A stretch of 64,000 nt of DNA from Fistularia commersonii (GCA_037954325.1 JBBMNZ010000053.1:1-64000), one strand, 5' to 3'; positions 1 through 11,746 are shown, counted from the stretch's first letter. Notes: generated by a model from the sequence alone, not told the origin. Program-made: numbers and translations.

Positions 1-1440
1 GGAGGAGCGGTGGAGCTGAGAAGCGGAGGAGCGGAGTAGCGGAGGTATTGTTTCTCCTCTCAGAGGCGGGGAAGCTTGGGAGCTATTAGCACAGCTATGA
101 TGACTTAAGGTGTGTGTGTGTATGTGTGTTTGTGTGTTTCTTTGTTTGTGTGTTCTTGTGTGTGTGTGTGTGTGTTTGTTTGTGCGTTTGTGTATATGTG
201 TGTGACAGTTTGTTTAGGTGGGGGGGGGGCGCGGACAGGGGGTAGCTGGGCCTGGAGCGGATGAGCTGTGAAGCGGATGGAGGGCAGAAGCACGTCCCAT
301 AATTCTCCTGAGTCCGGCGGATCAGGAGTACCAGGGCCTATAGCGGAGGAGCGGTGGAGCGGAGAAGCGGACCATTGGGCACATACATGTGAATGAGTTG
401 ATGAGCTAATGTTTGTTTGGATGTGGATGCGTTTCGGCTAATGCTATTAGCACAGCTATGATGACTTAATGTGTGTATGTGTGTCAGTGTGTGTGTGTGT
501 GTGAGTGTCTTTGTGTAAGTGTGTGATAGTTTGTTTTGGTGGGGGGGGGGGGGGGGGTTCGCGGACACGGAGTAGTAGGGCGCACACATGTGAATGAGTG
601 GATGAGCTAATGTTTGTTTGGTTGTGGATGCGTTTCGGCTAATGCTGTTAGCACAGCTATGATGACTTAATGTGTGTATGTGTGTCAGTGTATGTGTGTG
701 TGTGAGTGTCTTTGTGTATGTGTGTGATAGTTTGTTTTGGTGGGGGGGGGGGGGGGGGCGGACACGGAGTACCAGGGCGCACACATGTGAATGAGTGGAT
801 GAGCTAATGTTTGTTTGGTTGTGGATGCGTTTCGGCTAAAGCTATTAGCACAGCTATGAAGACTTAAGGTGTGTGTATGTGTGTATGTTTGTGTCTGTGT
901 GTGTGTCTTTGTGTGTTTTTGTGTGTGTGAGAGGCTCTTTTGGTGGGGGGGGGGGGTCGCGGACAGGGACTACCATTGGGCACACACATGTGAATGAGTG
1001 GATGAGCGAATGTTTGTTTGGTTGCGGATGCGTTTCGGCTAATGCTATTAGCACAGCTATGATGAGTTAAGGTGTGTGTGTATGTGTGTTTGTGTGTTTG
1101 TGTGTTTTTGTGTGTGTGTGAGTGATTTTGTGTGAGAGTTTGTTTAGGTGGGGGGGGGGGGGGAGTACCAGGGCCCATAGCGGAGGAGCGGTGGAGCTGA
1201 GAAGCGGAGGAGCAGAGGAGCGAAGGTAATGTTTCTTCTCTCAGAGGCGGAGCAGGTTGGGGGCAGCAGAACCCCTTAGACGGGCTAATGTGAGCATTCT
1301 CCGGACATAGATCCCCCGAACGTATGATTGGAGCTCCCGGACCACTGGGCACACACATGTGAATGAGTGGATGAGCTAATGTTTGTTTGGTTGTGGATGC
1401 GTCTCGGCTAATGCTATTAGCACAGCTATGATGAGTTAAG

Positions 1441-1471
<31 letters not shown>

Positions 1472-1859
1472 TTTGTTTTTGTGTCTGTGTGAGTTTGTTC
1501 GTGTGTGTATGTGTGAGAGTTTGTTTAGGTGGGGGGGGGGGTACCAGGGCCCATCGCGGAGGAGCGGTGGAGCGGTGGAGCGGAGAAGCGGAGGAATGGA
1601 GGAGCGGAGGTAATTTTTCTCTTCTCAAAGGCAGAGGATGGGAAGTTTGGGTGCAGTAGGACGCCTTAGACCGGCCACTGTGAACCTTCTCCAGATATAG
1701 ATCCCCCGGATGTATGATTGGAGCTCCCGGACCATTGGGCACACACATGTGAATGAGTGGATGAGCTAATGTTTGTTTGGTAGTGGATGCGCTTCGGCTA
1801 ATGCTATTAGCACAGCTATGATGAGTTAAGGTGTGTTTGTGTGTGTGTGTGTGTGTGTG

Positions 1860-1896
<37 letters not shown>

Positions 1897-2585
1897 TGTG
1901 TGTGCGCGTGTGTTTTTGTGTGTGTGTGAGTGTGTTTAGGTGGGGGGGGGGGGGTACCAGGGCCCATAGCGGAGGAGCGGTGGAGCTGAGAAGCGGAGGA
2001 GCGGAGTAGCGGAGGTATTGTTTCTCCTCTCAGAGGCGGGGAAGCTTGGGAGCTATTAGCACAGCTATGATGACTTAAGGTGTGTGTGTGTGTGTGTGTG
2101 TTTGTGTGTTTCTTTGTTTGTGTGTTCTTGTGTGTGTGTGTGTGTGTGTTTGTTTGTGCGTTCGTGTATATGTGTGTGACAGTTTGTTTAGGTGGGGGGG
2201 GGCGCGGACAGGGGGTAGCTGGGCCTGGAGCGGATGAGCTGTGAAGCGGATGGAGGGCAGAAGCACGTCCCATAATTCTCCTGAGTCCGGCGGATCAGGA
2301 GTACCAGGGCCTATAGCGGAGGAGCGGTGGAGCGGAGAAGCGGAGGAATGGAGGAGCGGAGGTAATGTTTCTCTTCTCAAAGGCAGAGGATGGGAAGTTT
2401 GGGTGCAGTAGGACGCCTTAGACCGGCCACTGTGAGCCTTCTCCAGATATAGATCCCCCGGATGTATGATTGGAGCTCCCGGACCATTGGGCACACACAT
2501 GTGAATGAGTGGATGAGCTAATGTTTGTTTGGTAGTGGATGCGTTTCGGCTAATGCTATTAGCACAGCTATGATGAGTTAAGGTG

Positions 2586-2633
<48 letters not shown>

Positions 2634-4227
2634 TGTCTTTGTGTGTGTTTGTGTGTTTTTGTGTGTGTGTGAGTGTGTTTAGGTGGGGGGGGGGTACCAG
2701 GGCCAATAGCGGAGGAGCGGTGGAGCTGAGAAGCGGAGGAGCAGAGGAGCGGAGGTAATGTTTCTTCTCTCAGAGGCGGGGAAGCTTGGGGGCAGAAGAA
2801 CCCCTTAGACGGCCTAATGTGAGCCTTCTCTGGAGATAGCTCCCCCAGACGTATGACCGAAGCTCCCAGACCTCTGGGCACATACATGTGAATGAGTGGA
2901 TGAGCTAGTGTTTGTGGTTGTGGATGCGTTTCGGCTAATGCTTTTAGCACAGCTATGATGACTTAAGGTGTGTATGCGTGTCTGTGTGTGTGTGTGTGTG
3001 AGTGTCTTTGTGTATGTGTGTGATAGTTTCTTTTGGTGGGGGGGGGTCGCGGACAGGGAGTACCAGGGCACACACATGTGAATGAGTGGATGAGCTAATG
3101 TTTGTTTGGTTGTAGATGCGTTTTGGCTAATGCTATTACCACAGCTATGAAGACTTAAAGTGTGTGTATGTGTGTATGTGTGTGTCTGTGTGTGTGTGTG
3201 AGTGTCTTTGTGTGTGTGTGTGTGTGTGATTGTGAGAGGCTCTTTTGGTGGGGGGGGGTGTCGCGGACAGGGAGTACCAGGGCCAAGAGCGGATGAGCTG
3301 AGGAGCGGAGGAAGGCAGAAGCTCGGCCCGTGATTCGCTTATGTCCAGCGGTTCGGGAATTCCAGGGCCCAAAGCAGAGGAGCAGTGGAGCTGAGAAGCG
3401 GAGGAGCGGAGGTGATGTTTATTCTCTCAGAGGCAGGGAAGCTTGGGGGTAGCAGAACCCCTTAGATGGGCTAATGTGAGCATTCTCCAGACATAGATCC
3501 TCCGGTCGTATGATTGGAGCTGCCGGACCATTGGGCACACACATGTGAATGAGTGGATGAGCTAATGTTTGTTTGGTTGTGGATGCGTTTCGGCTAATGC
3601 TATTAGCACAGCTATGATCAGTTAAGGTCTGTGTGTATGTGTGTGTGTGTTTGGGTGTGTGTGTGTGTCTGTGTGTGTGTGTGAGAGTTTGTTTAGGTGG
3701 GGGGGGTCGCGGACAGGGAGTACCAAGGCCTCAAGCGGATGAGCTGAGGAGCAGAGCAGGGCAGAAGCCCGGCCCGTGATTCCCTTATATCCAGCGGTTC
3801 GGGAGTTCCAGGGCCCAAAGCGGAAAGGCGGAGGAGTGGAGAAGCGGAGGAGTGGAGGAGAGCAGAAGCACGTCACGCAATTCTCCTGAGTTCGCAGGAT
3901 CAGGAGTACCAGGGCCCATAGCGGAGGAGCGGAGGTGTTGAGAAGCGGAGGAGCAGAGGAGCGATATTATATTTCTCTTCTCAAAGGCGGGGAAGCTTGG
4001 GGGCAGCAGGATCCCTTAGACCGGCCAATGTGTGCCTTCTCCGAACATAGATGCCCCGGACGTATGCCCGGAGCTCCCAGACCTCTGGGCACATACATGT
4101 GAATGAGTGGATGAGCTAATGTTTGTTTGGTTGTGGATGCGTTTCGGCTAATGCTATCAGCACAGCTATGATGACTTAAGGTGTGTGTGTGTGTGTGTTT
4201 TTGTGTGTTTGTGTGTTCTTGTGTGTG

Positions 4228-4259
<32 letters not shown>

Positions 4260-4314
4260 CGTTTGTGTATATGTGTGTGACAGTTTGTTTAGGTGGGGGG
4301 GGGCCGCGGACAGG

Positions 4315-4344
4315 GGGTTAGGGTTAGGGTTAGGGTTAGGGTTA
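4315..4344 (+). repeat. Short interstitial telomere-type array, (GGGTTA)5
   Basis: Five exact GGGTTA units sit between the G-run and the GGAGCGGA block of one satellite monomer, where the other monomers read GGACAGGGAGTACCAGGGC. The vertebrate telomere repeat is TTAGGG. The array may be a scar of telomerase-assisted break repair or slippage from the preceding GGGGG, or it may reflect a subtelomeric location. It is too short to count as a telomere. Confidence 0.85.
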
Positions 4345-4568
4345 ACAAGGCCCATAGCGGAGGAACGGTGAAGCGGAGAAGCAGAGGAGCGGAGGAGCGG
4401 AGGTAATGTTTCTCTTCTCAAACGCAGAGGAGGGGAAGTTTGGGGGCAGCAGGGCACCTTAGACTGGCCAATGTGAGCCTTCTCTAGGACATAGGTCCCC
4501 CGGACGGATGATTCGAGCTCCCGGACCATTGGGCACACACATGTGCATGAGTGGATGAGCTAATGTTT

Positions 4569-4573
4569 GTTTG
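4569..4573. other. 5 bp target-site duplication (left) of copia-A copy A1
   Basis: GTTTG precedes the 5' LTR and recurs at 9402-9406 directly after the 3' LTR. Removing the element and one GTTTG restores the normal satellite sequence (CTAATGTTTGTTTGGTTGTG), so A1 inserted cleanly into a satellite monomer. Confidence 0.9.
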
Positions 4574-4929
4574 ATTTGAGATAGGTGATCTCATTAGTTT
4601 TATTTGAGTTTACATTCTAGTATACATATGTGGTATTTGTATCTACTCTCAGGAAATGTATGGCACTTTATGACAAGGTTTGGGACTTGTTTTAGTTTTT
4701 CGCAACTGTTCAGCTAACTTGACGTTAACTTCTACGTCAGTGTTTTCTTTTTTGGTATAGCGCTGCTGGCGGGAATTTTCCCCCACTCTGTACTGTACAT
4801 GTCCCATGGCTAACCGATGTTGATTCCCGGAGCTGTGAAGAAGAAAATAAAAGACGATTCAAACAAGGCAAACTTGTGAATTCCTTCCGAAACATGGAAA
4901 ACGAAGAAGCTGCAAACTTAAACGCAACA
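4574..4929 (+). repeat. 5' LTR of copia-A A1
   Basis: The LTR is 356 bp and ends in CGCAACA. Its start has mutated from TGTTGAGATAGG to ATTTGAGATAGG. AATAAA lies at 4846-4851, a plausible polyadenylation signal. The gag initiation codon (4894-4896) lies inside the LTR, so the last 36 bases of the repeat encode the first 12 residues of the polyprotein. Confidence 0.93.
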
Positions 4930-7900
4930 GGTTATGGGCCCAGGCTACGAACAAAAGGAGGAAGATGGCAACGTTTGGTTGCCGATGGAGACGAAAACAA
5001 CTACGAGCTTTGGGAAGTAAAGTTTCTGGGACACATGCGACTTGAAGGTTTGAAAGAGACAATTCTTTCAACTGTTGAGCCCGACCCAGGTAAAAATGCA
5101 GAATGCTACGCTGAGCTTATCCAGTTCCTCGATGATAAAAGTCTATCATTGGTAATGAGGGAAGCCGCAGATGACGGTCGAAAAGCTTTGAAAATATTAC
5201 GGGATCATTATGCCAGCCAGGGTAAGCCCAGAATTATTTCCCTGTACAGCGAACTATGCTCACTCAAGAAGGAACCCGACGAAACAATAACAGATTACAT
5301 TATCAGAGCAGAAAAGGCAGTCACCGCTCCGAGAAACACAAAACAGGTGATAAGTGATGAGCTGATGATCGCTATGGTTATGAAAGGGCTTCCAGAACCA
5401 TACAAGCCCTTCGTCATTCATGTAAGTCAGAGCAGTGAAGAAATGACGTTTATTCAGTTCAAGAGTAAACTAAGAAGTTATGAAGAGACTGAAAAGTTTG
5501 ACAGCAAAACCAAATCAGACAATGTCATGAAAGTGGACATGTCAACCGTGATCTGCTATGGATGTGGAAACCGTGGCCATATGGCAAAAGCTTGTCACCA
5601 AAAATCAGGGCCAAAATGGTGCAGCTATCACAGAAGCGCAACCCACACCGATGAGACATGCAGAAGAAAATCCAAGCCCAAAGAAGACTCGGTCAAACAA
5701 AACACAGACATCCAAGACAAAGATAAGGAAGATGAGCAAACTTTTGTATTCAAGGTCAGTCAAAAAGTCCCTCCGGAAAATATCAGAAAAAATGGACTGA
5801 TGGTAGACTGTGGCGCTACATCACACATCATAACACAAGAAGACAAATTCACAAGATTTGATGAGTTTTTCAACCCAAACAAACATTACATGGAGCTAGC
5901 AGACGGGACCAGAAGAAACAAAGTGGCACTAAAAAGAGGTGATGCAGAAGTGTTACTCCAGGACATTGAAGGAAAACCTGTCCTGGTAACCTTAAGGGGA
6001 GCCTTATTCATCCCATCATATCCTCAGGACTTCATATCGGTGAAGGCAGCCACAGCTGATGGAGCCAGCGTGATATTCAAAGAAGGGGAGAACAGATTCA
6101 TAACCAAAGAAGGAACAATTTTCAGCATTGAGGAATGTGACAGACTCTACTACATAAGAACGGTAAATTATCAACAACTTTATGATGATACAGTAAATGA
6201 CATGATGTCCAGGGATAAAGTAAACTGAACTTGTGATGTCAAAACATGGCATGAGATTATGAGACACCGCAATGTAAAAGATGTATTAAAATGACCAAAC
6301 TTAGTCGAGGGTATGAAGATTACAGGTCAGACCAAGGTAGACTGTAACGTATGCACAGAGGGAAAATTCACAAATAGCAGAAACAGGCAAGCTGATGCAA
6401 AAGCTGATGCACCCCTAAAAATGGTACACGCTGACTTATCAGGCCCGATTGAACCAGCTGGTCAAGAAGGGCATAAGTATGTCATTTCATTCACAGATGA
6501 TTATTCAGGGGCAGTATTTGTATATTTTCTCTAATACAAGAGTGAAGCTACATTAGCAACAGAGAAGTTCCTTGCTGACAGTGCAGCGTATGGTCGTGTC
6601 AAATGTATCAGGTCAGACAACGGGACTGAATTCACAGGAAATGCTTTTCAATCTCTTCTAAGGGAGAAAGGCATAAGACATGAAACATCATCCCCATACT
6701 CTCCCCATCAAAATGGGACAGCAGAAAGATAATGGAGGACCCTTTTTGAAATGGCAAGGTGTATGCTAATAGAAAAAGGATTACCAAAGGTTTTGTGGCC
6801 TTATGCTGTCCAGACCGCTGCCCACATTCGAAATAGATGTTACAATGACAGACTCGAAAATACCCCATACTTCATGTTAACAGGGAGAAAGCCAAATCTC
6901 TCAAAAATGTGGATATTCGGAACTGAGTGTTCTGCATACAAACATGACACTAAGAAATTAGATCCCAGATGTGAAAGAGGAATATTTGTGGGATACAGTA
7001 AGAAAAGCCCTTCATACCTGGTCTATAATCCACTTACAGAAAAAGTGGCAAAACAGAGACTGGTGAAATTGATCAAAAAGGGAAGAATTGAACAACAAAC
7101 ACAAACTGATGATTATGAGACAGAAATCCAGGGATATGAAGGCACAGAATCTACAGATGAAACCAGTATTGCTGTGTCACAAAGTGAAAATAAAACAGAC
7201 AACCATATACAAAATGAGGATGAGAGTACTAACGCAGATGTGTCACATGACGAAGAAACAGCAGAAAATGTCCAAAATGAAAAAGAGACGAGGTCAGACA
7301 TAAAACCCAGATATAATCAAACCAGTCGCTATCCTAGACGAAAAAGGGTCGTTCCAAGGTATTTAGAGGATGATCAGACAGACTATATTAACAATGATAA
7401 AAATCATACAACTATTGATTACTGTTACAGGACTGTGTGCGGAGTCCCACAGAATTATAGTGAAGCACTGAAGTCACCACTGGCACCCGGGTGGAATTGT
7501 GCCATGAGGGAAGAGATTGACTCGATTAAATAGAATGACACATTTGAACTGACAACTTTACCTGAAGGGAGAAAAGTAATTGGAGGAAAATGGGTATTTG
7601 CCCTTAAAGAAAATGCTGAAGGAGGACAAATATTTAAGGCCAGATATGTAGCTAAGGGTTACAATCAAACAGAAGCCATAGACTACTATGGAACTTTTGC
7701 ACCGACAGCTAACATTACATCAGTGCGGGCACTAATGCAGATAGCCGTACAAAATAACCTCATTGTCCATCAAATGGATGTTAAGACGGCATATTTACAT
7801 GCTCCTATACATGAGGAGATTTTCTTGGAACAACCAGAAGGGTTTGAAATGATGTCAGAAACAGGAGAGAAACTAGTGTATAGATTAAAGAAATCTCTTT

Positions 7901-8895
7901 ATGGCCTGAAACAATCAGGAAGAAACTGGTATGAACTCCTTAATGACCATTTAGAACAGGACAACTTTGTGAGAAATCTCTCTGACCACTGTGTGTACAG
8001 AAAACAGACGGAAAATGGTGACACAATCATTGTAATAATTTGGGTAGATGATTTAATTATTGCAGCAAGCAGCAATGATGCACTCAGCACATTTAAACAG
8101 AACATGAAATTCAAGTTCAACATGAAAGACCTGGGGAAACTATCATATTTTTTGGGCATACAATTTGAACAAAAGGGGGATGAAATCAAAATGAACCAGA
8201 CAAAGTACATCCTAAAAATGCAAGAGAGATTTGGAATGTCAGAATGTAAAGCAAGATCTACTCCAAGTGAGCAAAAATTAGAGGGCATCCCTGTAGCTGA
8301 TGAAAATGAGCAAAGTGAACCTGTCGACCCCAAAGAATATCGTGAGATTGTAGGCAGTCTTATTTATGCCATGACTTGCACCAGACCTGATATCAGCTGG
8401 ATAGTGAGCAAACTATCACAGAATCTGGCAATGCCAAAAGTAGAACACTTAGTAGCTGCAAAACATGTTCTGAGGTATTTGAAGGGGACAGCTGATTATG
8501 AACTAAGTTTCAAGACAAATAAGGAGGATTTGAACCTGATAGCTTACAGTGATTCAGACTGGGCATCATCTGTAGAAGACAGACGTAGCACTACAGGCTA
8601 CTGTTTCAGTTTAACAAAACAAGGCCCAGCCATTGCATGGAAGTCAAGGAAACAGCCCACAGTGGCCCTGTCAACATGTGAGGCTGAATACATCGGCCGA
8701 GCCACCACCGCACAAGAAAACATGTACCTGTCTCAACTGTTAAACGGTATGGACAACAAAATGTACAGTTGCACAACAATCTACGGAGACAATCAGGGGG
8801 CCATCGCACTGAGTAAGAATCCTGTAAACAGACAAAGGTCAAAACACATTGATGTAAAATATCATTTCATTCGTGAAGCACTCAGTGAGGGTTAA
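4894..8895 (+). pseudogene. copia-A gag-pol polyprotein, copy A1 (five in-frame stops)
   Basis: One frame of 1,334 codons encodes a copia polyprotein. I took the start as the ATG inside the 5' LTR (MENEEAANLN); upstream extensions of the frame have no ATG. Gag has the copia gag domain (YELWEVKFLGHMRLEGLK near residue 36) and a CCHC knuckle CYGCGNRGHMAKAC near residue 221. The protease motif DCGATSH begins at Asp305. Integrase has the HHCC region and D514, D575 and E611 in a D-D-35-E arrangement. RT shows QMDVKTAYLHAP (Asp962) and WVDD (1052-1053). RNase H shows SDSDWAS near 1220 and CEAEY. Stops lie at 6226-6228, 6292-6294, 6532-6534, 6730-6732 and 7531-7533; only the second is shared with A3. 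The integrase zinc motif is also damaged (HRN for HCN). The terminal TAA comes before a still-recognisable C-terminal tail. Confidence 0.93.
4930..4943 (+). other. Primer binding site of copia-A A1 (initiator tRNA-Met anticodon-arm type)
   Basis: GGTTATGGGCCCAG directly follows the LTR terminus AACA. It is the reverse complement of the initiator tRNA-Met anticodon stem-loop region CTGGGCCCATAACC. Drosophila copia uses the same kind of site, primed by a 5' half-tRNA rather than the tRNA 3' end. The bases are also translated as part of gag, giving Gly-Tyr-Gly-Pro. Confidence 0.88.
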
Positions 8896-9045
8896 ATAAA
8901 TCTTATCTATTGTCCATCAGAGGACATGTTGGCAGACATCTTGACAAAACTCATGACAAAGGTAACAATAGAAAAATTCAAAAAGTGGTTCTTTGGAAAT
9001 TCAAATGTCCAAAGTTTTTTTTTGGATGTTGAGATCAAGAGGGGG

Positions 9046-9401
9046 TGTTGAAATAGGTGATCTCATTAGTTTTATTTGAGTTTACATTCTAGTATACATA
9101 TGTTGTATTTGTATCTACTCTCAGGAAATGCATGGCACTTTATGACAAGGTTTGGGACTTGTTTTAGTTTTTCGCGACTGTTCAGCTAACTTGACGTTAA
9201 CTTCTACATCAGTGTTTTTTTTTTGGTATAGCGGTGCTGGCGGGAATTTTTCCCTCACTCTGTACTGTACATGTCCCATGGCTAACCGATGTTGATTCCC
9301 GGAGCTGTGAAGAAGAAAATAAAAGACGATTCAAACAAGGCAAACTTGTGAATTCCTTCCGAAACATGGAAAACGAAGAAGCTGCGAACTTAAACGCAAC
9401 A
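9046..9401 (+). repeat. 3' LTR of copia-A A1
   Basis: The LTR is 356 bp, begins TGTTGAAATAGG after the polypurine tract and ends CGCAACA. It is followed by the GTTTG target duplication and resumed satellite. The gag ATG is again present inside it, so transcripts reading out of this LTR would carry a short orphan gag start. Confidence 0.93.
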
Positions 9402-9457
9402 GTTTGGTTGTGGATGCGTTTCGGCTAATGCTATTAGCACAGCTATGATGAGTTAAG

Positions 9458-9489
<32 letters not shown>

Positions 9490-10304
9490 CTGTCTGTGTG
9501 TGTGTGTGTGTGCGTGTGTGTGAGTGTGAATTTGTTTAGGTGGGGGGGGGTCGCGGACAGGGAGTACCGGGGCCTCGAGCGGATGAGCTGAGGAGCGGAG
9601 GAGGGCAGAAGCCTGGCCCGTGATTCGCTTATGTCCAGCGGTTCGGGAATTCCAGGGCCCAAAGCGGAGGAGCGATGGAGCTGAGAAGCGGAGGAGCGGA
9701 GGTAATGTTTCTCCTCTCAGAGGCGGGGAAGCTTGGGGGCAGAAGAACCCCTTAGACTGGCTAATGTGAGCATACTCCGGACATAGATCCCCCGGACGTA
9801 TGATTGGAGCTCTCGGACCATTGGGCACACACATGTGAATGAGTGGATGAGCTAATGTTTGTTTGGTTGTGGATGCGTTTCGGCTAATGCTATTAGCACA
9901 GCTATGATGAGTTAAGGTGTGTGTGTATGTGTGTGTGTGTGTTTGTGTGTTTGTGTGTTTTTGTGTGTGTGTGAGTGTGTTTGTGTGTGTATGTGTGAGA
10001 GTTTTTTTAGGTGGGGGGGGGGAGTACCAGAGCCCATACAGGAGGAGCGGTGGAGCTGAGAAGCGGAGGTAATTTTTCTCCTCTCAGAGGCGGGGAAGCT
10101 TGGGGGCAGAAGAACCCCTTAGACCGGCCAATGTGAGCCTTCTTCGGACATAGATCACCCGGACATATGACTGGAGCTCCCGTACCTCTGGGCACACACA
10201 TATGTGAATGAGTGGATGAGCTAATGTTTGTTTTGTTGTGGATACGTTTTGGCCAATGCTATTAGCACAGCTATGATGAGTTCAGGTGTGTGTGTGTGTG
10301 TGTG

Positions 10305-10355
<51 letters not shown>

Positions 10356-10640
10356 ATCTGTGTGTGAGAGTTTGTTTTGGTGGGTGGGGGGGGGGGGTGT
10401 TCCCGCGGACAGGGAGTACCAGGGCCTGGAGCGGATGAGGTGAGGAGCGGAGGAGGGCAGAAGCCCGGACCGTGATTCGCTTATGTCCAGCGGTTCGGGA
10501 GTTCCAGGGCCCAAAGCGGAGAAGCGGAGGACAGCAAAAGCCCTGTCCGCAATTCACCTGAGTCTGGCGGATCGGTAGTACCTGGTTCCGCAGCGGAGGA
10601 GCGGAGGAGCGGAGGAGCGGAGGAGCGGACCAAAGCGGAA
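9402..10640. repeat. Composite satellite, block 2
   Basis: These monomers have the same architecture as the left block, with (TG)n tracts near 9464-9530, 9917-9995 and 10288-10370, each followed by a G-run and GGAGCGGA 8-mers. A variant with TTTTGGTGGGTGGG and GTGGATACG (instead of GTGGATGCG) appears here and recurs near 14.3, 37.5 and 53.7 kb. The block ends where an L1 fragment begins. No gene is seen. Confidence 0.88.
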
Positions 10641-11177
10641 GACCGTCTTAATAACAAGGAAATTACAGATGAGGCTATAATTTCTACAGAAATCTTTAAA
10701 TTCTATCGCCACCTATACACTTCGACATTGTCAAAAAGCGATTGTGACTCCTTTCCAACAAATATTCCTCAACATATCCCAAAAATAAACAACAACAAAC
10801 AATATATGTTTGTTTTGTATATGTTTATATATAATCAACAAAAAATATACAGTTTGATATCTGAGATTCCTTGTGAGTCGCCAACTTAATTACATGTTGT
10901 ACTCCCCTTGCAATCTTTTTTTCGTTTTAATTTTTTATTAGTCTATCTATTGATTTAATTATTTCATTTTAATTTCTTTTTTTGTCTAGCATTGTAAATT
11001 TCTCACAAACCGTTAACACTATTAACTTCTGATTCCATACAGAACGAATGTCCTTATGTCCTTTGCTTCCTCATGCCTGGTTGTTTCATTCACATTCAGT
11101 TCTACCTTGCCATGTTTATTTGTACATTTGTATAGTTGTGTGTACTATTTATGTTCAATTCAAAAAAAAAAAAAAAA
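10641..11177 (+). mobile_element. L1/Tx1-like LINE deletion derivative: ORF2 linker fused to 3' UTR
   Basis: The first ~155 bp translate to a stretch typical of the linker between endonuclease and RT in fish L1 ORF2 (LNNKEITDEAIISTEIFKFY, then LYTSTLSKSDCDSF). Instead of RT, the sequence then jumps to an AT-rich 3' UTR (CTGAGATTCCTTGTGA, GCCATGTTTATTTGTACATT, GTTCAATTC) and ends in a poly(A) run at about 11161-11177. The whole catalytic region is therefore missing. The same deletion product occurs at 38265-38683 and 54165-54701, so it was copied as part of the array. I cannot tell whether it ever mobilised by itself. Confidence 0.8.
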
Positions 11178-11620
11178 GAATGAGAGGCTGAGAAAATCTC
11201 CATGTCACTCTCTCCCCCCCCCTTAATGCCGCCCCCCCCCCCTTCCTCACGGCGGCCGACGCAACGCGATTCTCGCCGTTGTTGTGGAAGTAGGGAAAAG
11301 GATTCCCCGCGTCGGTGCGAGCGATGCGTTTCAAGGCGTATTGCATGTGTGTATGGGGGGGGGGGGGTCTACAGGACACCGCAGACCGGCAATGGTGCAC
11401 CTTCTCCGGACATCGATCACCGAAACGTCGGCGTGGAGCTCCCGGAGCAGCCGGCGTGTACATGTGAATGAATGGAGGAGCTAATGTGTGTGGGGTGGTG
11501 GTGGTGGTGGTGTGGGGGGGGCGTTTCGGCTAATGCTATCAGCACAGCTATGATTATCCCCAGAACGTTGAGAACGAGCTCCCGGAACTCCAGACATGCG
11601 TATATAAAAGAGTGGAATTA

Positions 11621-11622
<2 letters not shown>
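11178..11622 (+). repeat. Conserved ~430 bp 'C-run/G-run' module between L1 pieces
   Basis: It follows the L1 poly(A) with GAATGAGAGGCTGAGAAAAT, a C-run, GCGACGCAACG-type sequence, GCGAGCGATGCGTTTCAAGG, a G-run, a ~110 bp block (ACCGGCAATGGTGCACCTTC, ACGTCGGCGTGGAGCTCCCG), and the satellite GTTTCGGCTAATGCTATCAG block. The 110 bp block is recognisably related to blocks in the satellite and in unit U. TATATAAAA at about 11601-11609 resembles a TATA box but has no supporting evidence. Near-identical modules lie at 34525-34835, 47806-48150 (inverted) and 54702-55160. No function is assigned. Confidence 0.75.
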
Positions 11623-11699
<77 letters not shown>

Positions 11700-11735
11700 T
11701 GTGTATGTGTGTGTGTGTGTGTGTGTGTATGTGTG
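11623..11735 (+). repeat. (TG)n microsatellite
   Basis: About 110 bp of nearly pure TG with a few TATG interruptions separates the upstream module from the L1 RT fragment. The same junction recurs in the other two L1 modules, so it is part of the duplicated unit. Confidence 0.95.
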
Positions 11736-11746
11736 GGACAGAAATA

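Larger units (their letters stand above)
1..4573. repeat. Composite TG/G-run/GGAGCGGA satellite array (left block)
   Basis: This is a tandem array of irregular monomers of about 200-500 bp. A typical monomer holds, in order: a ~50 bp block (GTTGTGGATGCGTTTCGG, then GCTAATGCTATTAGCACAGC and ATGATGACTTAAGG); a (TG)n tract with scattered T, C or A changes; TTTGTTTAGGTG followed by a run of about 7-18 G; GGACAGGGAGTACCAGGGC; a variable block of AGCGGAGG-type 8-mers; and a ~110 bp block with TCAGAGGCGGGGAAGCTTGG, CTCCGGACATAGATCCCCCG and CACACATGTGAATGAGTGG. Bases 1-369 recur almost exactly at 1971-2343, so multi-monomer duplication has also occurred. Open frames through it are low-complexity Thr/His-rich or Cys/Val-rich products of (TG)n and are not genes. 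Confidence 0.9.
4574..9401 (+). mobile_element. Ty1/copia LTR retrotransposon, family A, copy A1 (complete but inactivated)
   Basis: A 4,828 bp element has 356 bp direct LTRs (4574-4929 and 9046-9401), a primer site just inside the 5' LTR, a polypurine tract (AAGAGGGGG) ending at 9045, and a 5 bp target duplication GTTTG. The internal region encodes gag, protease, integrase, reverse transcriptase and RNase H in the copia order, with integrase before RT. By eye the two LTRs differ at about a dozen sites, including the first two bases of the 5' LTR (AT instead of TG), so the insertion is not recent. Five in-frame stops interrupt the polyprotein. Confidence 0.95.

Noticed and set aside
864..2273. 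A 469-codon Thr/His/Pro-rich frame on the minus strand
   Set aside because: It is produced by (TG)n, G-runs and 8-mer satellite sequence. Similar frames appear in every satellite block, with no domain or conserved start.
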